A DNA stretch of 64,000 nucleotides from Comamonas sp. lk. Lineage in GTDB: Bacteria > Pseudomonadota > Gammaproteobacteria > Burkholderiales > Burkholderiaceae_C. This document shows positions 1 to 8,611 of the stretch, one piece after another. The position numbers and the translations under genes are program-made. Position 1 is the stretch's first letter, and the number at the start of each line of letters is the position of its first letter. The notes beneath the pieces are model-generated. The model was not told where the DNA came from and ran no database searches. It saw nothing but the letters and a program-made list of their open reading frames with translations. The stretch lies in assembly GCF_900564145.1 (NCBI RefSeq), contig NZ_UOOB01000001.1, positions 903,731-967,730 of the forward strand, written 5' to 3'.

Positions 1-953
1 GTGGCGGCCAGGGAGGCGGCCTCCGCATGCTTGAGGTAGACCACCTGGATATTGCCCTCGTCGCTGCCGCCGCTCATGGCGGGCTGATCCAGCCTGGCAA
101 TCAGCGAGCGAATCTGCGACAGGCGTGCCGGATTGGCTGCGCGCACCAGCACGGAATTGCTGCGGGGCTCGGCCAGGATGGAGCTGCGGAAACTGTTGTC
201 GGCCTGGCCGGCGGTATTGGCGGCGCCCATGGCTGCCGCTCCGCCTGGACCGCCGGAGCCGCCTTCCACCAGCCGGTTGACCAGGGCCACCATATCGGCG
301 GCCAGCGCGTGGCGCAGCGCAATCACTTCCACCTCGGTGGCGTTGGAGACGTCGGTGCTGGCGATGATGCGCGAGATGCGCTGCAGATTGTCCGCATAGT
401 CGGTGATGACCAGCGAGTTGTTGCCCGGGTTGACGTTGATGGTGTTGTTGGGGCTGATCAAGGGACGCAGCACCGGCACCATATTGGCCGCGTTCTCGAA
501 GTTGAGCTTGAAGATCTGCGTGACGACCTGCCCGCCGCCGTGCTGGCCGCCCCGGCCCACGGCCACTTCATTGGCCTGCAGCTTGGCATCGGCTTCGGGG
601 ATGACCTTGAACAGACCGGCAGACTCGGCGACGGTAAAGCCCTGCATGCGCAGCGCGGCCAGGTATTGCTGGTAGGCCGTGGCCGGCGAGACGGCCTTGT
701 CGGTCAGCAGCGTGATCTGGCCTTTGACGCGCGGGTCCACCACCACGTTGCGGTTGGTGATGGCCGCCATGGCACGCGAGACGGCTTCGATATCGGCATT
801 GGTGAAGTTCAGCGTCACCGGTTCGCCGGGGCGCAGACTGGGCGTGTTGCCGGCAGTTTGAGCATGAATTGAGCTGCTGGCGCACAACAGCATTGCGGCA
901 GCTGCTATGGAAGTGAGAGTATCTCGCCAGACGGAGTGCGTGTGCTGAGTCAT
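1..953 (-). CDS. gspD: Type II secretion system secretin GspD (3' end outside window)
   Basis: The outer-membrane secretin forms the exit channel of the type II secretion system. About 317 N-terminal codons are present. The ATG at 953-951 lies 3 bases after the gspN stop, in a tight operon. The protein begins with a signal peptide (hydrophobic segment near residues 15-26, probable cut after SIHA, residue 31). A secretin N0-like domain follows (VTLNFTNADIEAVSRAMA, then NRNVVVDPRVKGQITL), and then N1/N2-type repeats with motifs such as NPGNNSLVITDYADNLQRI and EPRSNSVLVRA. A Gly/Ala-rich insert (GGSGGPGGAAAMG) sits inside an N-domain, as is common in GspD. The C-terminal gated barrel is not in the window. 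The family call is firm from motif order and operon context. Confidence 0.95.
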   Translation of the reverse strand, partial: MTQHTHSVWRDTLTSIAAAAMLLCASSSIHAQTAGNTPSLRPGEPVTLNFTNADIEAVSRAMAAITNRNVVVDPRVKGQITLLTDKAVSPATAYQQYLAALRMQGFTVAESAGLFKVIPEADAKLQANEVAVGRGGQHGGGQVVTQIFKLNFENAANMVPVLRPLISPNNTINVNPGNNSLVITDYADNLQRISRIIASTDVSNATEVEVIALRHALAADMVALVNRLVEGGSGGPGGAAAMGAANTAGQADNSFRSSILAEPRSNSVLVRAANPARLSQIRSLIARLDQPAMSGGSDEGNIQVVYLKHAEAASLAA

Positions 954-956
954 GGA

Positions 957-1790
957 TCAACCGAAGGTGATGATGGAACGCGCACCCTGGCGGCGCCCCA
1001 AAATATTGAGCAAATTGGAAAGAGCGGCTTCGCGCTCCGGGCTGGACCAGGCTTCGCCGCTGAAGTGCAGACGCGAGCCCACCCATTGGCCCTGGCCGCT
1101 GAGTTGCAGATCGCCCTGAAGTGTGGACAGGGTCAGGCGGGTGCTTTCGCCGCCGTCGATGTCCAGCCGGTAGCTGCCCAGCGGTTTGAGCGGGGACAGC
1201 CGCGAGGACACGGCAAGTGCCTCCAGCCGTGTGAGGCCCTGGTTGAGCATGCGCCCGGCCCGGTATTGCAGCTTGAGCCCGACGGTGCTCATGCGCAGCT
1301 GTCCTTGCAGGGCCACGGTATTCCATGGCGTGCCCAGCCCGCTCAGCAGATTGGCCGGCAGATCGATCTGGCTGTCGCTGACCTGCAGGCTGGCTCTGTT
1401 CAAGCCCAGCGTCAGCCGTGCCAGAACCGGGGCGGCGGTACAGCAATCGCTTTGCATGGCCAGCTGCGCGCCAAGCCAGTCGGGGCGCAGCGTCCAGTTC
1501 AGGCGGGTGGGCAGGCTGGTCACGTCGTGGCTGTCCGAGCCGCCGGTCAATACCAGCTGGGCCGAGCCATTCCATAGCGTGCCGCGGGCTTGCTGCAACT
1601 GGACCTGTCCGTTGCTGGCCTGATGTACCAGACGGGCAAGCCAGCTGGCAGGCGCGAACAGGGCTGCGCTGATGAGCAGGCCCAGCAGAACACCGGAAAA
1701 CGCCCAGGCGCGCGGCGAACGCCAGTTTTTGACGTCAGCCTGGCGCGGGCGTGCCGCGGCAGGGGAGCGGTTCTTGCGCATCAAGGGCAT
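957..1790 (-). CDS. gspN: Type II secretion system protein GspN
   Basis: This is an accessory inner-membrane component of the type II secretion system, found in only some systems. The 277-residue product has a basic N-terminus, one membrane segment (about residues 30-50, WAFSGVLLGLLISAALFA) and a periplasmic domain with the family pattern QLQQARGTLWNGSAQLVL, followed by LNWTLRP and repeated short beta-rich stretches. It lies between gspM (6-base gap) and gspD (3-base gap), its usual place in beta-proteobacterial gsp operons. Its exact role is not settled in the family. The assignment rests on motif and position together. Confidence 0.9.
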   Translation of the reverse strand: MPLMRKNRSPAAARPRQADVKNWRSPRAWAFSGVLLGLLISAALFAPASWLARLVHQASNGQVQLQQARGTLWNGSAQLVLTGGSDSHDVTSLPTRLNWTLRPDWLGAQLAMQSDCCTAAPVLARLTLGLNRASLQVSDSQIDLPANLLSGLGTPWNTVALQGQLRMSTVGLKLQYRAGRMLNQGLTRLEALAVSSRLSPLKPLGSYRLDIDGGESTRLTLSTLQGDLQLSGQGQWVGSRLHFSGEAWSSPEREAALSNLLNILGRRQGARSIITFG

Positions 1791-1796
1791 CGCTGC

Positions 1797-2342
1797 TTAC
1801 CGCTCGCCCTGGCTGTCGGGAAAGTCCAGCAGCAGGCTGCCATTCCAGCGTACTGCGGCATCGACGTTCTGGCTGGCGGGAGCGCGGCTGAGCTTCATTT
1901 CGGCAGTGGTGGCTCGGGTGTCGTCACGCACCTTGGACAGCCAGCGGGCCAGAGCGGGAGCGGGCGCGCCGGTCAGCGTGATTTGCGCCCGCTGGCCCAG
2001 CCATTGCAACTGGGCTGCAGTGCCCAGCTCGGCCGTCAGCGATTGCTGCAGCAGCGCTGGCGCATCGCCCATCACGCCGGCCGGCTGCTGGCGCAGTTGC
2101 TCGGCCTGGGCCTGCAGGCGCAGCATGAGCTGCAGCTCGCGATCTGCCTGGGCATGGCGGGCGGGGGCCGTGCGCAGACTGCTCAGCGCCGGGGCCAGTG
2201 CCAGCCACCAGACGAGAGCCAGCAGCACCAGGCTGCCAGCCAGCAGCAGCAGGTTTTGTTCACGGGCGGCCAGGCCCTGCCAGCGTTGTCGCAGTGGAGC
2301 CAGGGTCTGGCTCAGATGGAGTGTTTTGACGCTGCGCTTCAT
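1797..2342 (-). CDS. gspM: Type II secretion system protein GspM
   Basis: This inner-membrane assembly-platform protein is known in the family to pair with GspL. The product has 181 residues: a short cytoplasmic tail, one membrane helix near residues 30-50 (LLLLAGSLVLLALVWWLAL), a predicted coiled-coil stretch (RHAQADRELQLMLRLQAQAEQLRQ) and a small C-terminal ferredoxin-like domain. The start codon overlaps the gspL stop by 4 bases, which suggests translational coupling. Size and topology match the family (about 160-190 residues). Confidence 0.92.
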   Translation of the reverse strand: MKRSVKTLHLSQTLAPLRQRWQGLAAREQNLLLLAGSLVLLALVWWLALAPALSSLRTAPARHAQADRELQLMLRLQAQAEQLRQQPAGVMGDAPALLQQSLTAELGTAAQLQWLGQRAQITLTGAPAPALARWLSKVRDDTRATTAEMKLSRAPASQNVDAAVRWNGSLLLDFPDSQGER

Positions 2343-3568
2343 GGTTGTGTTTCTGCCGTCAGTATCAACTCAGCGCCTTCGCGTTGCAGGCGGTAGCTGC
2401 TGCCGGCCAGGCTTTGCTGGGCATCGCTCAGGGTTTCGGCATCCAGCTTCAGCCCCTGTATGCGCAATTGCTTGTCCTGGTAGTGCAGGGTGGTGGCGGT
2501 TTCAATGCCCTTGATCTGGCTGCTGGCGGCCAGCAGCGCTTCCATATCGCTGGACGAGAGCGCGCCGGTCTGGCTGCGCAGCAAATCCAGCTCGCGCTGC
2601 ATTTGCACGGGCGCATCCACAATCACCGGCACGCGCGGAAAGGTGGTCTGCAGCACCTGCTTGGCTTGCTGCTGGCGCTGGGCAATGGCCTGGTTTTCCT
2701 TGAACGCCCAGGCGTTGAGGCCTATGAGCTGGGCCACCACGGCCACGGCTGCAGCCCAGCGGGCGGCACGCCATTGCGGGCTTTTGGCCAGGCTTTGCCA
2801 AGCGTCGAGCAGACGGCGGCGCATGCGGGTGCTGCTGCCCAGGTCCAGATCGAACTGCGCCATATCCCAGCTGCCGGCATGGGCCTCGAGCAAACGCTGG
2901 GTCTGGGTCTGCAGCTGGACCGGGTGCTGCAGGTTCTCGGCCATGCGGGCCAGCTGCGGCTCGGCTAGCACGGGGAGATCGGCGGGCAAGCGGCCCAGCA
3001 GCGATTGCACCAGGCTGGCGTCTGCCTGCAGCGGAAGACGGGCCAGTTGGGTGTTGTCGTTCAGCCCGGTGGCGACAAGCCAGGGGCGGTCGGCCTCGCC
3101 CACGGCCCAGAGCCCGGCGGTGGTGGAGGGTGCCAGTTCGGGAAGAATGCGGCTGACGGCATAGCCTGCAGCCTCCAGTGCTTTCAGATGGGCTTGTAGC
3201 CAGGGCTTGTCGCAGACCGCAACCCAGCAGGCTGCGCCGGAGACCGCTTTGGCAGGCAGGGCCAGATGGGTCTGGCCCGGGTCGGTCAGCAACTTTTCTT
3301 CCAGCAAGCCTTCGAGCACCGCCCGCACCCGTGTCTGCTGGCGGCTGCTGCCCAGGTTCAGCCCGGGTGGGAGTGTGATTTGATGCCAGGACAGCTGCTG
3401 GTGGCTGATAACGGCCGTGACCTGCTCTACCCGGCTGGTAGCAGGCAAAAGCGATGCCACAGACTGGCCGGTGCTCTGGGCTTCCCGGCCATCTCTGCTT
3501 TTGACGAATTGGTATTCACTGGCTGCGCTGGCATGGTCCGCAGGCAGGAGAAGAAGCAAGGTGCTCAT
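2339..3568 (-). CDS. gspL: Type II secretion system protein GspL
   Basis: GspL is the inner-membrane platform protein that links the cytoplasmic ATPase GspE to the periplasmic parts. The 409-residue product has an actin-like cytoplasmic domain over roughly the first 250 residues (MSTLLLLLPADHASAASEYQF at the start), a single membrane segment near residues 270-290 (RAARWAAAVAVVAQLIGLNAWA), and a periplasmic ferredoxin-like domain with a coiled region and the end RLQREGAELILTAE. It is the usual length for the family. It overlaps gspM by 4 bases and follows gspK after 43 bases. Confidence 0.93.
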   Translation of the reverse strand: MSTLLLLLPADHASAASEYQFVKSRDGREAQSTGQSVASLLPATSRVEQVTAVISHQQLSWHQITLPPGLNLGSSRQQTRVRAVLEGLLEEKLLTDPGQTHLALPAKAVSGAACWVAVCDKPWLQAHLKALEAAGYAVSRILPELAPSTTAGLWAVGEADRPWLVATGLNDNTQLARLPLQADASLVQSLLGRLPADLPVLAEPQLARMAENLQHPVQLQTQTQRLLEAHAGSWDMAQFDLDLGSSTRMRRRLLDAWQSLAKSPQWRAARWAAAVAVVAQLIGLNAWAFKENQAIAQRQQQAKQVLQTTFPRVPVIVDAPVQMQRELDLLRSQTGALSSSDMEALLAASSQIKGIETATTLHYQDKQLRIQGLKLDAETLSDAQQSLAGSSYRLQREGAELILTAETQP

Positions 3569-3611
3569 GAGAGAGTTTGGGGCATTCTAGGTAAGCAATA
3601 TGACGATAGGT

Positions 3612-4616
3612 TTACGGAATGGGGTTGGTCACGGGTAAACCCCAGTCGCCTCGTTCCTGCCACAGCGTAGTGACCGTCATGTCCTTGCGTTGAAGAATGG
3701 AGCGCTGGCTGAGCATGTTGTCGCCCATGCGCAGACGGCCCCGAGCTTCGAAATATTCGGTGGTCGTGCCAAAGCCGCTGGCAAAGAGATTGCTGCGGCC
3801 CAGGGCTTTGGCAGCGTCGCTGGTGGATTTGAATGGATTGCTGGAGCGCAGCTGCACCAGCTGATTGGCGGCAGACCAGTCCAGGTTTTCTTCGACGGCC
3901 CAGATCACCTCGGGGCTGGCGGTGTTGAGATTGATCTTGGTGACTTCGGGCAGCAGGACGAGAAAAGGCTCCATGCGGGCGATCAGGCGCGGGTCCAGGC
4001 CCAGCCAGCCCAGCTGGCGCAAGGTGCGCGGCATCAGCGGGGTATTGCTGGCCGCGCTTTTGCCAGCGCTCGTGCCGGCAGCGTTGCGCAAGGCGTTGGC
4101 CATCTGCAGCACCTGGCTGCTGGGCAGGCCCAGGCGTTCGAACAGGCGCACAAAAGGCTTAAGTCTGTCCGCGTCCAGCGGCTTGTCCGGGTCGATCATC
4201 AGGCTGCGCAGATTCAGCCGCGATTGCAGGTCGATGATTTCGCCCGAGAGAAACGCCGCCTGCACGTCCGCCTGGTCGTCATCCACATTGCTGACGTTGT
4301 TCTTGGCATTGAGAAAAGTGGACAGGCGCGCTTCCTGCAAAGGCACGGCCCAGGGCTCGCCCAGATGGTCTACCGGCGATTTGCGGTTGGCCCGGGAGTC
4401 TTCCTGAATCACGACGCGCGACCAGTCCAGAGCGCCCAGCAGCAGCCAGCTGGCCTGTACGCGGTTGCGCTCGGCGGTTTCAATTTCCACATCGCGCCAC
4501 TGCTGCCACAGAGCCGCCGCCGCCAGGCTAGCGACCAGGGTGACGGTCAGCATGGCCGCCAGCAGGGCCGCGCCGCGCTGATGTTTCGTTGGGAAGGGGT
4601 TGCGCTGCAGCATCAT
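3612..4616 (-). CDS. gspK: Type II secretion minor pseudopilin GspK
   Basis: GspK is the large minor pseudopilin at the tip of the pseudopilus. The open frame extends upstream, but the start is placed at the ATGATG at 4616-4611, because the ATG at 4616 overlaps the gspJ stop (ATGA overlap) and puts a pre-pilin leader directly at the N-terminus (MMLQRNPFPTKHQRG, then AALLAAMLTVTLVASLAAAA). The prepilin peptidase site is G|AALL. The 334-residue protein continues with the large alpha domain typical of GspK, including LDWSRVVIQED and a helix-hairpin-helix-like segment KINLNTASPEVIWAV. It belongs with gspJ, gspI and gspH as the tip complex. Confidence 0.94.
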   Translation of the reverse strand: MMLQRNPFPTKHQRGAALLAAMLTVTLVASLAAAALWQQWRDVEIETAERNRVQASWLLLGALDWSRVVIQEDSRANRKSPVDHLGEPWAVPLQEARLSTFLNAKNNVSNVDDDQADVQAAFLSGEIIDLQSRLNLRSLMIDPDKPLDADRLKPFVRLFERLGLPSSQVLQMANALRNAAGTSAGKSAASNTPLMPRTLRQLGWLGLDPRLIARMEPFLVLLPEVTKINLNTASPEVIWAVEENLDWSAANQLVQLRSSNPFKSTSDAAKALGRSNLFASGFGTTTEYFEARGRLRMGDNMLSQRSILQRKDMTVTTLWQERGDWGLPVTNPIP

Positions 4617-5305
4617 GAACGGGAGTTGGAGCGCAAGGGGTTGACCCAGTCCACCGTGAGGCGACCATTCATGGAACGGCCTTGCGGCAGGCTCAGCTCT
4701 ATGCGCACGCCATCGGGCAGTGCGGGCAGGCCGGTGGTGGCGGCCGCATTGCCTGAGTTGCTCTGCTCGCTGGACTGGGGGTTGGTCCAGGCATTGCCCC
4801 GGTAGTAGTACACCCGCCATTGATCCAGCGGCAGCAGCACGGTTTCGCTGGCCATTTGCGCGGTGGAGGGGTTGCGACCCCAGAGGCTTGCCTGGTTCCA
4901 GGCTTCGTTCCATTCCATGGCCGTGCGCACGGGCGGGGACTGCCAGCGCAACCACTGCATCTGGCCTTGCACGCTGCGGCGGCTCCAGGCCACGACGATG
5001 GCTCCCAGATCCACGGGCGCGCTGCTTTTGCGGGTCATGCGCAGCACCTGCCCGTCCCAGTCCAGGGTCTGCATTTTCTCCAGCGGCATCAGGGCGGCCA
5101 GGTCGGCATTCCACTGGGCCAGCACGGTTTGCAGCACGGCGGCCTGCTCGCCTTGCTCGCGCGTGCTTTCCTGGGCGCGCAGCATGCCGTCGATGCCGCG
5201 CCAGCTCATGATGGACAGCAAGGCCATGGCGGCCAGTGCGACCAGCAGTTCCACCAGCGTAAAACCGCTGTAGCGCTTGCGCATATTGCGCTTGAAGCTA
5301 TTCAT
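4613..5305 (-). CDS. gspJ: Type II secretion minor pseudopilin GspJ
   Basis: This minor pseudopilin of the secretion pseudopilus has 230 residues. The N-terminal leader ends in SG and is followed by FTLVELLVALAAMALLSIM, the class III prepilin motif with conserved Glu at +5. The body fits GspJ (SWRGIDGMLRAQESTREQ, later QWRVYYYRG and a C-terminal LPQGRSMNGRLTVDWV). The gene directly abuts gspI (stop and start adjacent at 5305/5306) and overlaps gspK by 4 bases. Confidence 0.94.
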   Translation of the reverse strand: MNSFKRNMRKRYSGFTLVELLVALAAMALLSIMSWRGIDGMLRAQESTREQGEQAAVLQTVLAQWNADLAALMPLEKMQTLDWDGQVLRMTRKSSAPVDLGAIVVAWSRRSVQGQMQWLRWQSPPVRTAMEWNEAWNQASLWGRNPSTAQMASETVLLPLDQWRVYYYRGNAWTNPQSSEQSNSGNAAATTGLPALPDGVRIELSLPQGRSMNGRLTVDWVNPLRSNSRS

Positions 5306-5689
5306 CTAGTAGCGACCCACAATGGTTGAAACGCGCAGCACCGGCAGGTTGTCGGAGAAAACCTGGGCGTCGACCCGCCTGAAGCTGGGGTTGGGCGTGG
5401 GGCTCACGGTCAGCCGCACCTGCAACTGGCGGTTGAGCTGATCGCAGTTCACGGTGAAGTCGCCCACGGCCGGCATCTGGTTGATCAGGCGCATGCGCAC
5501 CAGCTCGTTTTGCGCGCATTGCTGGGCGAGGATCACGTCTTGCTGGCGCTGGGCATTGCGCGTCAGGGCGCTGCTGGCCTGCAGCCCGGCCAACAGCGCC
5601 ACGCCCACAATGCCGACGGCCACCAGCACCTCGATCAAGGTAAAGCCGGCTTGCAGGCGCGGGCGGGGCCGTGGCTGCAGTGGCTTCAT
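5306..5689 (-). CDS. gspI: Type II secretion minor pseudopilin GspI
   Basis: This minor pseudopilin is thought to nucleate the tip complex with GspJ and GspK. The 127-residue product has a basic leader and the cleavage motif AG|FTLIEVLVAVGIVGVALLA, followed by the short globular domain typical of GspI (QCAQNELVRMRLINQMP near residues 55-75). It overlaps gspH by 4 bases and abuts gspJ, so all four minor pseudopilin genes are translationally close. Confidence 0.94.
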   Translation of the reverse strand: MKPLQPRPRPRLQAGFTLIEVLVAVGIVGVALLAGLQASSALTRNAQRQQDVILAQQCAQNELVRMRLINQMPAVGDFTVNCDQLNRQLQVRLTVSPTPNPSFRRVDAQVFSDNLPVLRVSTIVGRY

Positions 5690-6126
5690 GGCGGGGTTGG
5701 GATGTTTTGCACGCTGAATGGGCGCAGCCCGTCGGTCACCAGGCGCAGCGGCGCAGCCGAGGTCTGCGGCAAGGTCAGCGTGATGCTCTGGCGCGGAATC
5801 AGAGGCTCGGGGCCGAGGATGATGGGCGTGGGTTGCTGGACTTGCACACCGGCTTGCAGCCAGTTGCCGGGCATTTTCACGCCCGGTGCCAGTCCGTCAA
5901 ATCTGAAGCCTTGGGGCATGGGCTGCCAGGTGACCAGCGTGCCATTGGTGCGCGCCTGGGCACGGGCCGATTCCAGCAAGGTGACCAGACGCTGGGCTTC
6001 GCGCTCCAGCTGTTGTTCGCCGCTATCGCGCATGGCCAGGCTCACGCCTGCCGTCGCCAGCGCCATGATGGAGATCACCACCAGCAATTCAAGCAAGGTG
6101 AAGCCGGCGTGTTGGGGTCGTGCCAT
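5686..6126 (-). CDS. gspH: Type II secretion minor pseudopilin GspH
   Basis: This minor pseudopilin has 146 residues, with a very short leader (MARPQHAG) and then FTLLELLVVISIMALATAGV, the prepilin motif. The C-terminal domain has the GspH pattern: a charged helix (EREAQRLVTLLESARAQART) followed by a beta-rich part (LVTWQPMPQGFRFDGL). It sits 56 bases after gspG and overlaps gspI by 4 bases. Confidence 0.93.
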   Translation of the reverse strand: MARPQHAGFTLLELLVVISIMALATAGVSLAMRDSGEQQLEREAQRLVTLLESARAQARTNGTLVTWQPMPQGFRFDGLAPGVKMPGNWLQAGVQVQQPTPIILGPEPLIPRQSITLTLPQTSAAPLRLVTDGLRPFSVQNIPTPP

Positions 6127-6182
6127 AAGTGGCGCTTATTGGCGGCAGGGCTTGCCGACGGGCTGCCCCTGTAGTGCAGTGC

Positions 6183-6635
6183 TCACTGCCAGCTGCCGAT
6201 ATCTGCATCCTTGCCTTCGCCGCCGGCCTTGCCGTCTGCACCGAACGACATGATGTCGATGGGGCCCTTCACGCCGGGGTTCAGGTACTGGTAGGGGTTG
6301 CTCCAGGGGTCATTGGGCAGCTTTTCCAGATAGGGCTTCCAGTTGGTGGGCGCGGGGCCGGATGTGGGCTTGGTGACCAGGGCCTGCAGGCCTTGCTCGG
6401 AGGTGGGGTAGCGCTGGTTGTCCAGACGGTAGAGCTTCAAAGCCTGGTTGAGGTTGGCAATATCGGTCTTGGCGGCGGTGACGCGGGCGTCATCGGCGCG
6501 GTCCAGCACATTGGGAACGATAAGGGCGGCCAGCACGCCAATGATGACCAGAACCACCATCAATTCGATCAGCGTGAAGCCACGCGCAAAACCGTGGCGG
6601 ATGGCGGAAAACGGGTGGCGGCGTTGAAGCGTCAT
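6183..6635 (-). CDS. gspG: Type II secretion major pseudopilin GspG
   Basis: GspG is the major pseudopilin that polymerises into the secretion pseudopilus. The motif RG|FTLIELMVVLVIIGVLAALIV is a textbook class III prepilin signal with Glu at +5. The C-terminal part carries the GspG signature YRLDNQRYPTSEQGLQALV and NDPWSNPYQYLNPG, where a calcium site lies in known GspG structures. The start is taken as the ATG at 6635 (150 residues). An in-frame ATG at 6656 would add seven residues and cannot be excluded. It is the first gene of the minus-strand gsp operon. Confidence 0.96.
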   Translation of the reverse strand: MTLQRRHPFSAIRHGFARGFTLIELMVVLVIIGVLAALIVPNVLDRADDARVTAAKTDIANLNQALKLYRLDNQRYPTSEQGLQALVTKPTSGPAPTNWKPYLEKLPNDPWSNPYQYLNPGVKGPIDIMSFGADGKAGGEGKDADIGSWQ

Positions 6636-6681
6636 GAGGCCCTGTTTAAATAGCACTGAAAGTCACGATGATAATCTCTCA

Positions 6682-7152
6682 ATGCGAACAATTTCTTTCA
6701 ACTCCGGCCATGGTATTCCTCTGTCGGTAAAGCTCACCACCTTGTTGCTGTCGGCCCTGGCTGCCGGCGTGGTGGTGTTCTGGTGGCTGCGCTGGCTGGG
6801 CGGACCCGCAGGACAGGAGCCCGTGCCTGCACCGGTGGCGGCCGTGCAAGCCAATGCCCAGGCCATGGCCAAGGCGCTGGGGGCGGTCGCTGCTGCGGCG
6901 CCTGCAGCCGCTCCGGTGGTCCAGCGCTACGTGCTGACAGGGGTGCTGGCAGGCCATGACTCGGGCGCCGGTGCTGCGGTGATTGCCGTGGGCAGCAATC
7001 CGGCCAAGGCCTTCAAGGTAGGGGATGCACTGGAAGACGGTGTGCTGCTGCAGTCGCTGAGCACCCGCGAAGCCCGCCTGGGCAGCAGCATGGGTGGCCC
7101 GGCCACGGCGGTGCTGGCGCTGCCAAAGCCTGCGATTGCGGCTTTCAATTAA
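6682..7152 (+). CDS. gspC: Short GspC-like type II secretion protein
   Basis: This inner-membrane protein probably connects the platform to the secretin through its homology region. The 156-residue product has a short cytoplasmic part, one membrane helix (LTTLLLSALAAGVVVFWWL, about residues 16-34), an Ala/Pro/Val-rich linker, and an HR-like domain (RYVLTGVLAGHDSGAGAAVI, then GDALEDGVLLQSLSTREARL). It has no PDZ or coiled-coil domain after the HR region, so it is a short GspC. The start at 6682 gives the expected cytoplasmic tail; the frame also runs upstream to 6634. It is divergent from gspG, so the two promoters must share the gap between 6635 and 6682. Confidence 0.85.
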   Translation: MRTISFNSGHGIPLSVKLTTLLLSALAAGVVVFWWLRWLGGPAGQEPVPAPVAAVQANAQAMAKALGAVAAAAPAAAPVVQRYVLTGVLAGHDSGAGAAVIAVGSNPAKAFKVGDALEDGVLLQSLSTREARLGSSMGGPATAVLALPKPAIAAFN

Positions 7153-7159
7153 CGGGTGT

Positions 7160-7726
7160 TCAAAGACTCAGTTGCATGAACTGCCCGTAAGCCGGAGCAG
7201 GCAGCGTCCACTCGTGGCTTTGCGGCAGGCGCGAGCCATGTTGCAGCAGCCACTGAGCGCAGCGCGCAACGCCCGCGTGGCTGATCCAGACCACATGCTC
7301 GGAATCCAGCGCTTTGGCGTCTTGCAGTGCGGTGCCGACGCGGCCCAGCATCTGGACCAGGCTTTCTCCGTCGCCCGGCGCATGCTCTGCCAGATTCCGG
7401 GCCCAGGCCGAAATAGCGGCCTCGCCAATCGCATCCCAGCGCTGGCCTTCCCAGTGACCAAAGTCCACCTCCAGCAGGCGCTTGTCGGCATCCGAGGTGA
7501 AATCAGGTTGTAGTTCAATCAATGCTTGTGCCAACTGCTCACTTCTTTGAAGCGGTGAGTGAAAGATGCGGCATTGACCCAGGTGGGGCCGCAAAGCCTG
7601 TTGCAGTCTCAGAGCAGCGCTTTGCGTGGCCTCGTCATCGGCCTGGATATCGAGGCGGCCGTAGCAGCGCTCGGTATCGATCAAAGGGCGTGCATGGCGC
7701 ACCAGCCACAGTGTCGTCACAGCCAA
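7160..7726 (-). CDS. cobC: Histidine phosphatase family protein, probable alpha-ribazole phosphatase CobC
   Basis: The likely reaction is removal of phosphate from alpha-ribazole-5'-phosphate (or adenosylcobalamin-phosphate) at the end of cobalamin assembly. The 188-residue protein has the branch-1 histidine phosphatase motif LVRHARPLID near residue 10 (RHA in place of the usual RHG) and the second catalytic His in VVWISHAGVARC. Its start overlaps the end of cobS by 10 bases, which is the basis for the cobalamin role. A general phosphoglycerate-mutase-like phosphatase is the alternative. It converges on gspC with a 7-base gap. Confidence 0.82.
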   Translation of the reverse strand: MAVTTLWLVRHARPLIDTERCYGRLDIQADDEATQSAALRLQQALRPHLGQCRIFHSPLQRSEQLAQALIELQPDFTSDADKRLLEVDFGHWEGQRWDAIGEAAISAWARNLAEHAPGDGESLVQMLGRVGTALQDAKALDSEHVVWISHAGVARCAQWLLQHGSRLPQSHEWTLPAPAYGQFMQLSL

Positions 7727-8544
7727 TGCCCCAGATAGATGGCGCTGACCAGCAGCATGGCCAGCTCATTGAGTTGCTGGCAGGCACCCAGGCAGTCGCC
7801 TGTCATGCCGCCCAGGCGCTGGCGAAACCAGCGCTGCAGCAACCCGGTGGTGAGCCACATTGCGCCTAGCAGGCAAAGCACAAAGCTGTAAATGCCCAGC
7901 CACAGCAGCAGGCCAAAGCAGGGCAGGCACCAGAGTGCAGCGGTCAGCAGGCCCTTCCAGCCCAACAGCCGGCCTGCAACATGCAAGGTCTTGCTGGTGG
8001 CGGCCAGGCCCACATGGGGCAGGGTGTGCATCAGCACCAGGGGCGCAAAGCGCGAAAGCACGTGAATGCAGCAGATCAGCACCATGATGGGGGCCGGCCC
8101 CCAGAATTGCTGCATGGCGGTCAGCAGCACGGCAATCAGCACCACCTTGGTCAGCAAGGCCATGACCAGCGCCATCACGCCATAAGCGCCTATGCGCGAG
8201 TCCTTCATGATCTCCAGCGCCCGCTCGGGCGGCACAAACCCGCCCAGGCCATCGGCCACGTCGGTCAGGCCGTCTTCGTGAAAGCCGCCGGTGAGCCATA
8301 GTGTGCCTGCGGTGCTGATGATGGCGGCCAGCAAGGGCGTCCAGCTGGTGTCGGGTAGCAGCCAGCTCATCAGGCCCAGCAGCAACGCAGCCCACAGCCC
8401 CACCAGCCAGCCCACGCCCGGCAGATGCGCGGCGCTGGCGCGCTGCATCTGCGGGCTCCAGCCCACCCAGGCGGCCAGGCGTCCCGTCACAGGTATCCGG
8501 CTGAAGAACTGCAGAGCCAGCAAAAAGTGGCGCAGAGCTTGCAT
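7717..8544 (-). CDS. cobS: Adenosylcobinamide-GDP ribazoletransferase (cobalamin synthase)
   Basis: CobS joins adenosylcobinamide-GDP and alpha-ribazole (phosphate) to give adenosylcobalamin (phosphate) in the inner membrane. The 275-residue protein has the conserved acidic motif GFHEDGLTDVADGLGG near residues 88-103, followed by RALEIMKDSRIGAYG, both diagnostic of CobS, and several membrane segments. N-terminal LLALQFFSRIPV is also typical. It overlaps cobC by 10 bases. No other cobalamin gene (cobT, cobU) is seen upstream; the next gene is ilvA. Confidence 0.95.
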   Translation of the reverse strand: MQALRHFLLALQFFSRIPVTGRLAAWVGWSPQMQRASAAHLPGVGWLVGLWAALLLGLMSWLLPDTSWTPLLAAIISTAGTLWLTGGFHEDGLTDVADGLGGFVPPERALEIMKDSRIGAYGVMALVMALLTKVVLIAVLLTAMQQFWGPAPIMVLICCIHVLSRFAPLVLMHTLPHVGLAATSKTLHVAGRLLGWKGLLTAALWCLPCFGLLLWLGIYSFVLCLLGAMWLTTGLLQRWFRQRLGGMTGDCLGACQQLNELAMLLVSAIYLGHWL

Positions 8545-8588
8545 GGATAGTCCTAAAAAGAGAGCTGCTTGCGCATGAGCAATATGGG

Positions 8589-8610
8589 AAAGAGGCCCAA
8601 AGGCCTCTTT
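8589..8610 (-). terminator. Intrinsic hairpin after ilvA
   Basis: A perfect 9-bp stem (AAAGAGGCC at 8589-8597, GGCCTCTTT at 8602-8610) with a 4-base loop begins one base past the ilvA stop codon. A copy of the dispersed GCTGCTTGCGCATGA-type sequence lies just beyond it (about 8563-8588). Confidence 0.7.
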
Positions 8611-8611
8611 A

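Noticed and set aside
568..1575. A 335-codon minus-strand open frame across the gspN-gspD junction
   Set aside because: It is out of frame with GspN and GspD, both of which are recognisable with proper starts and spacing.
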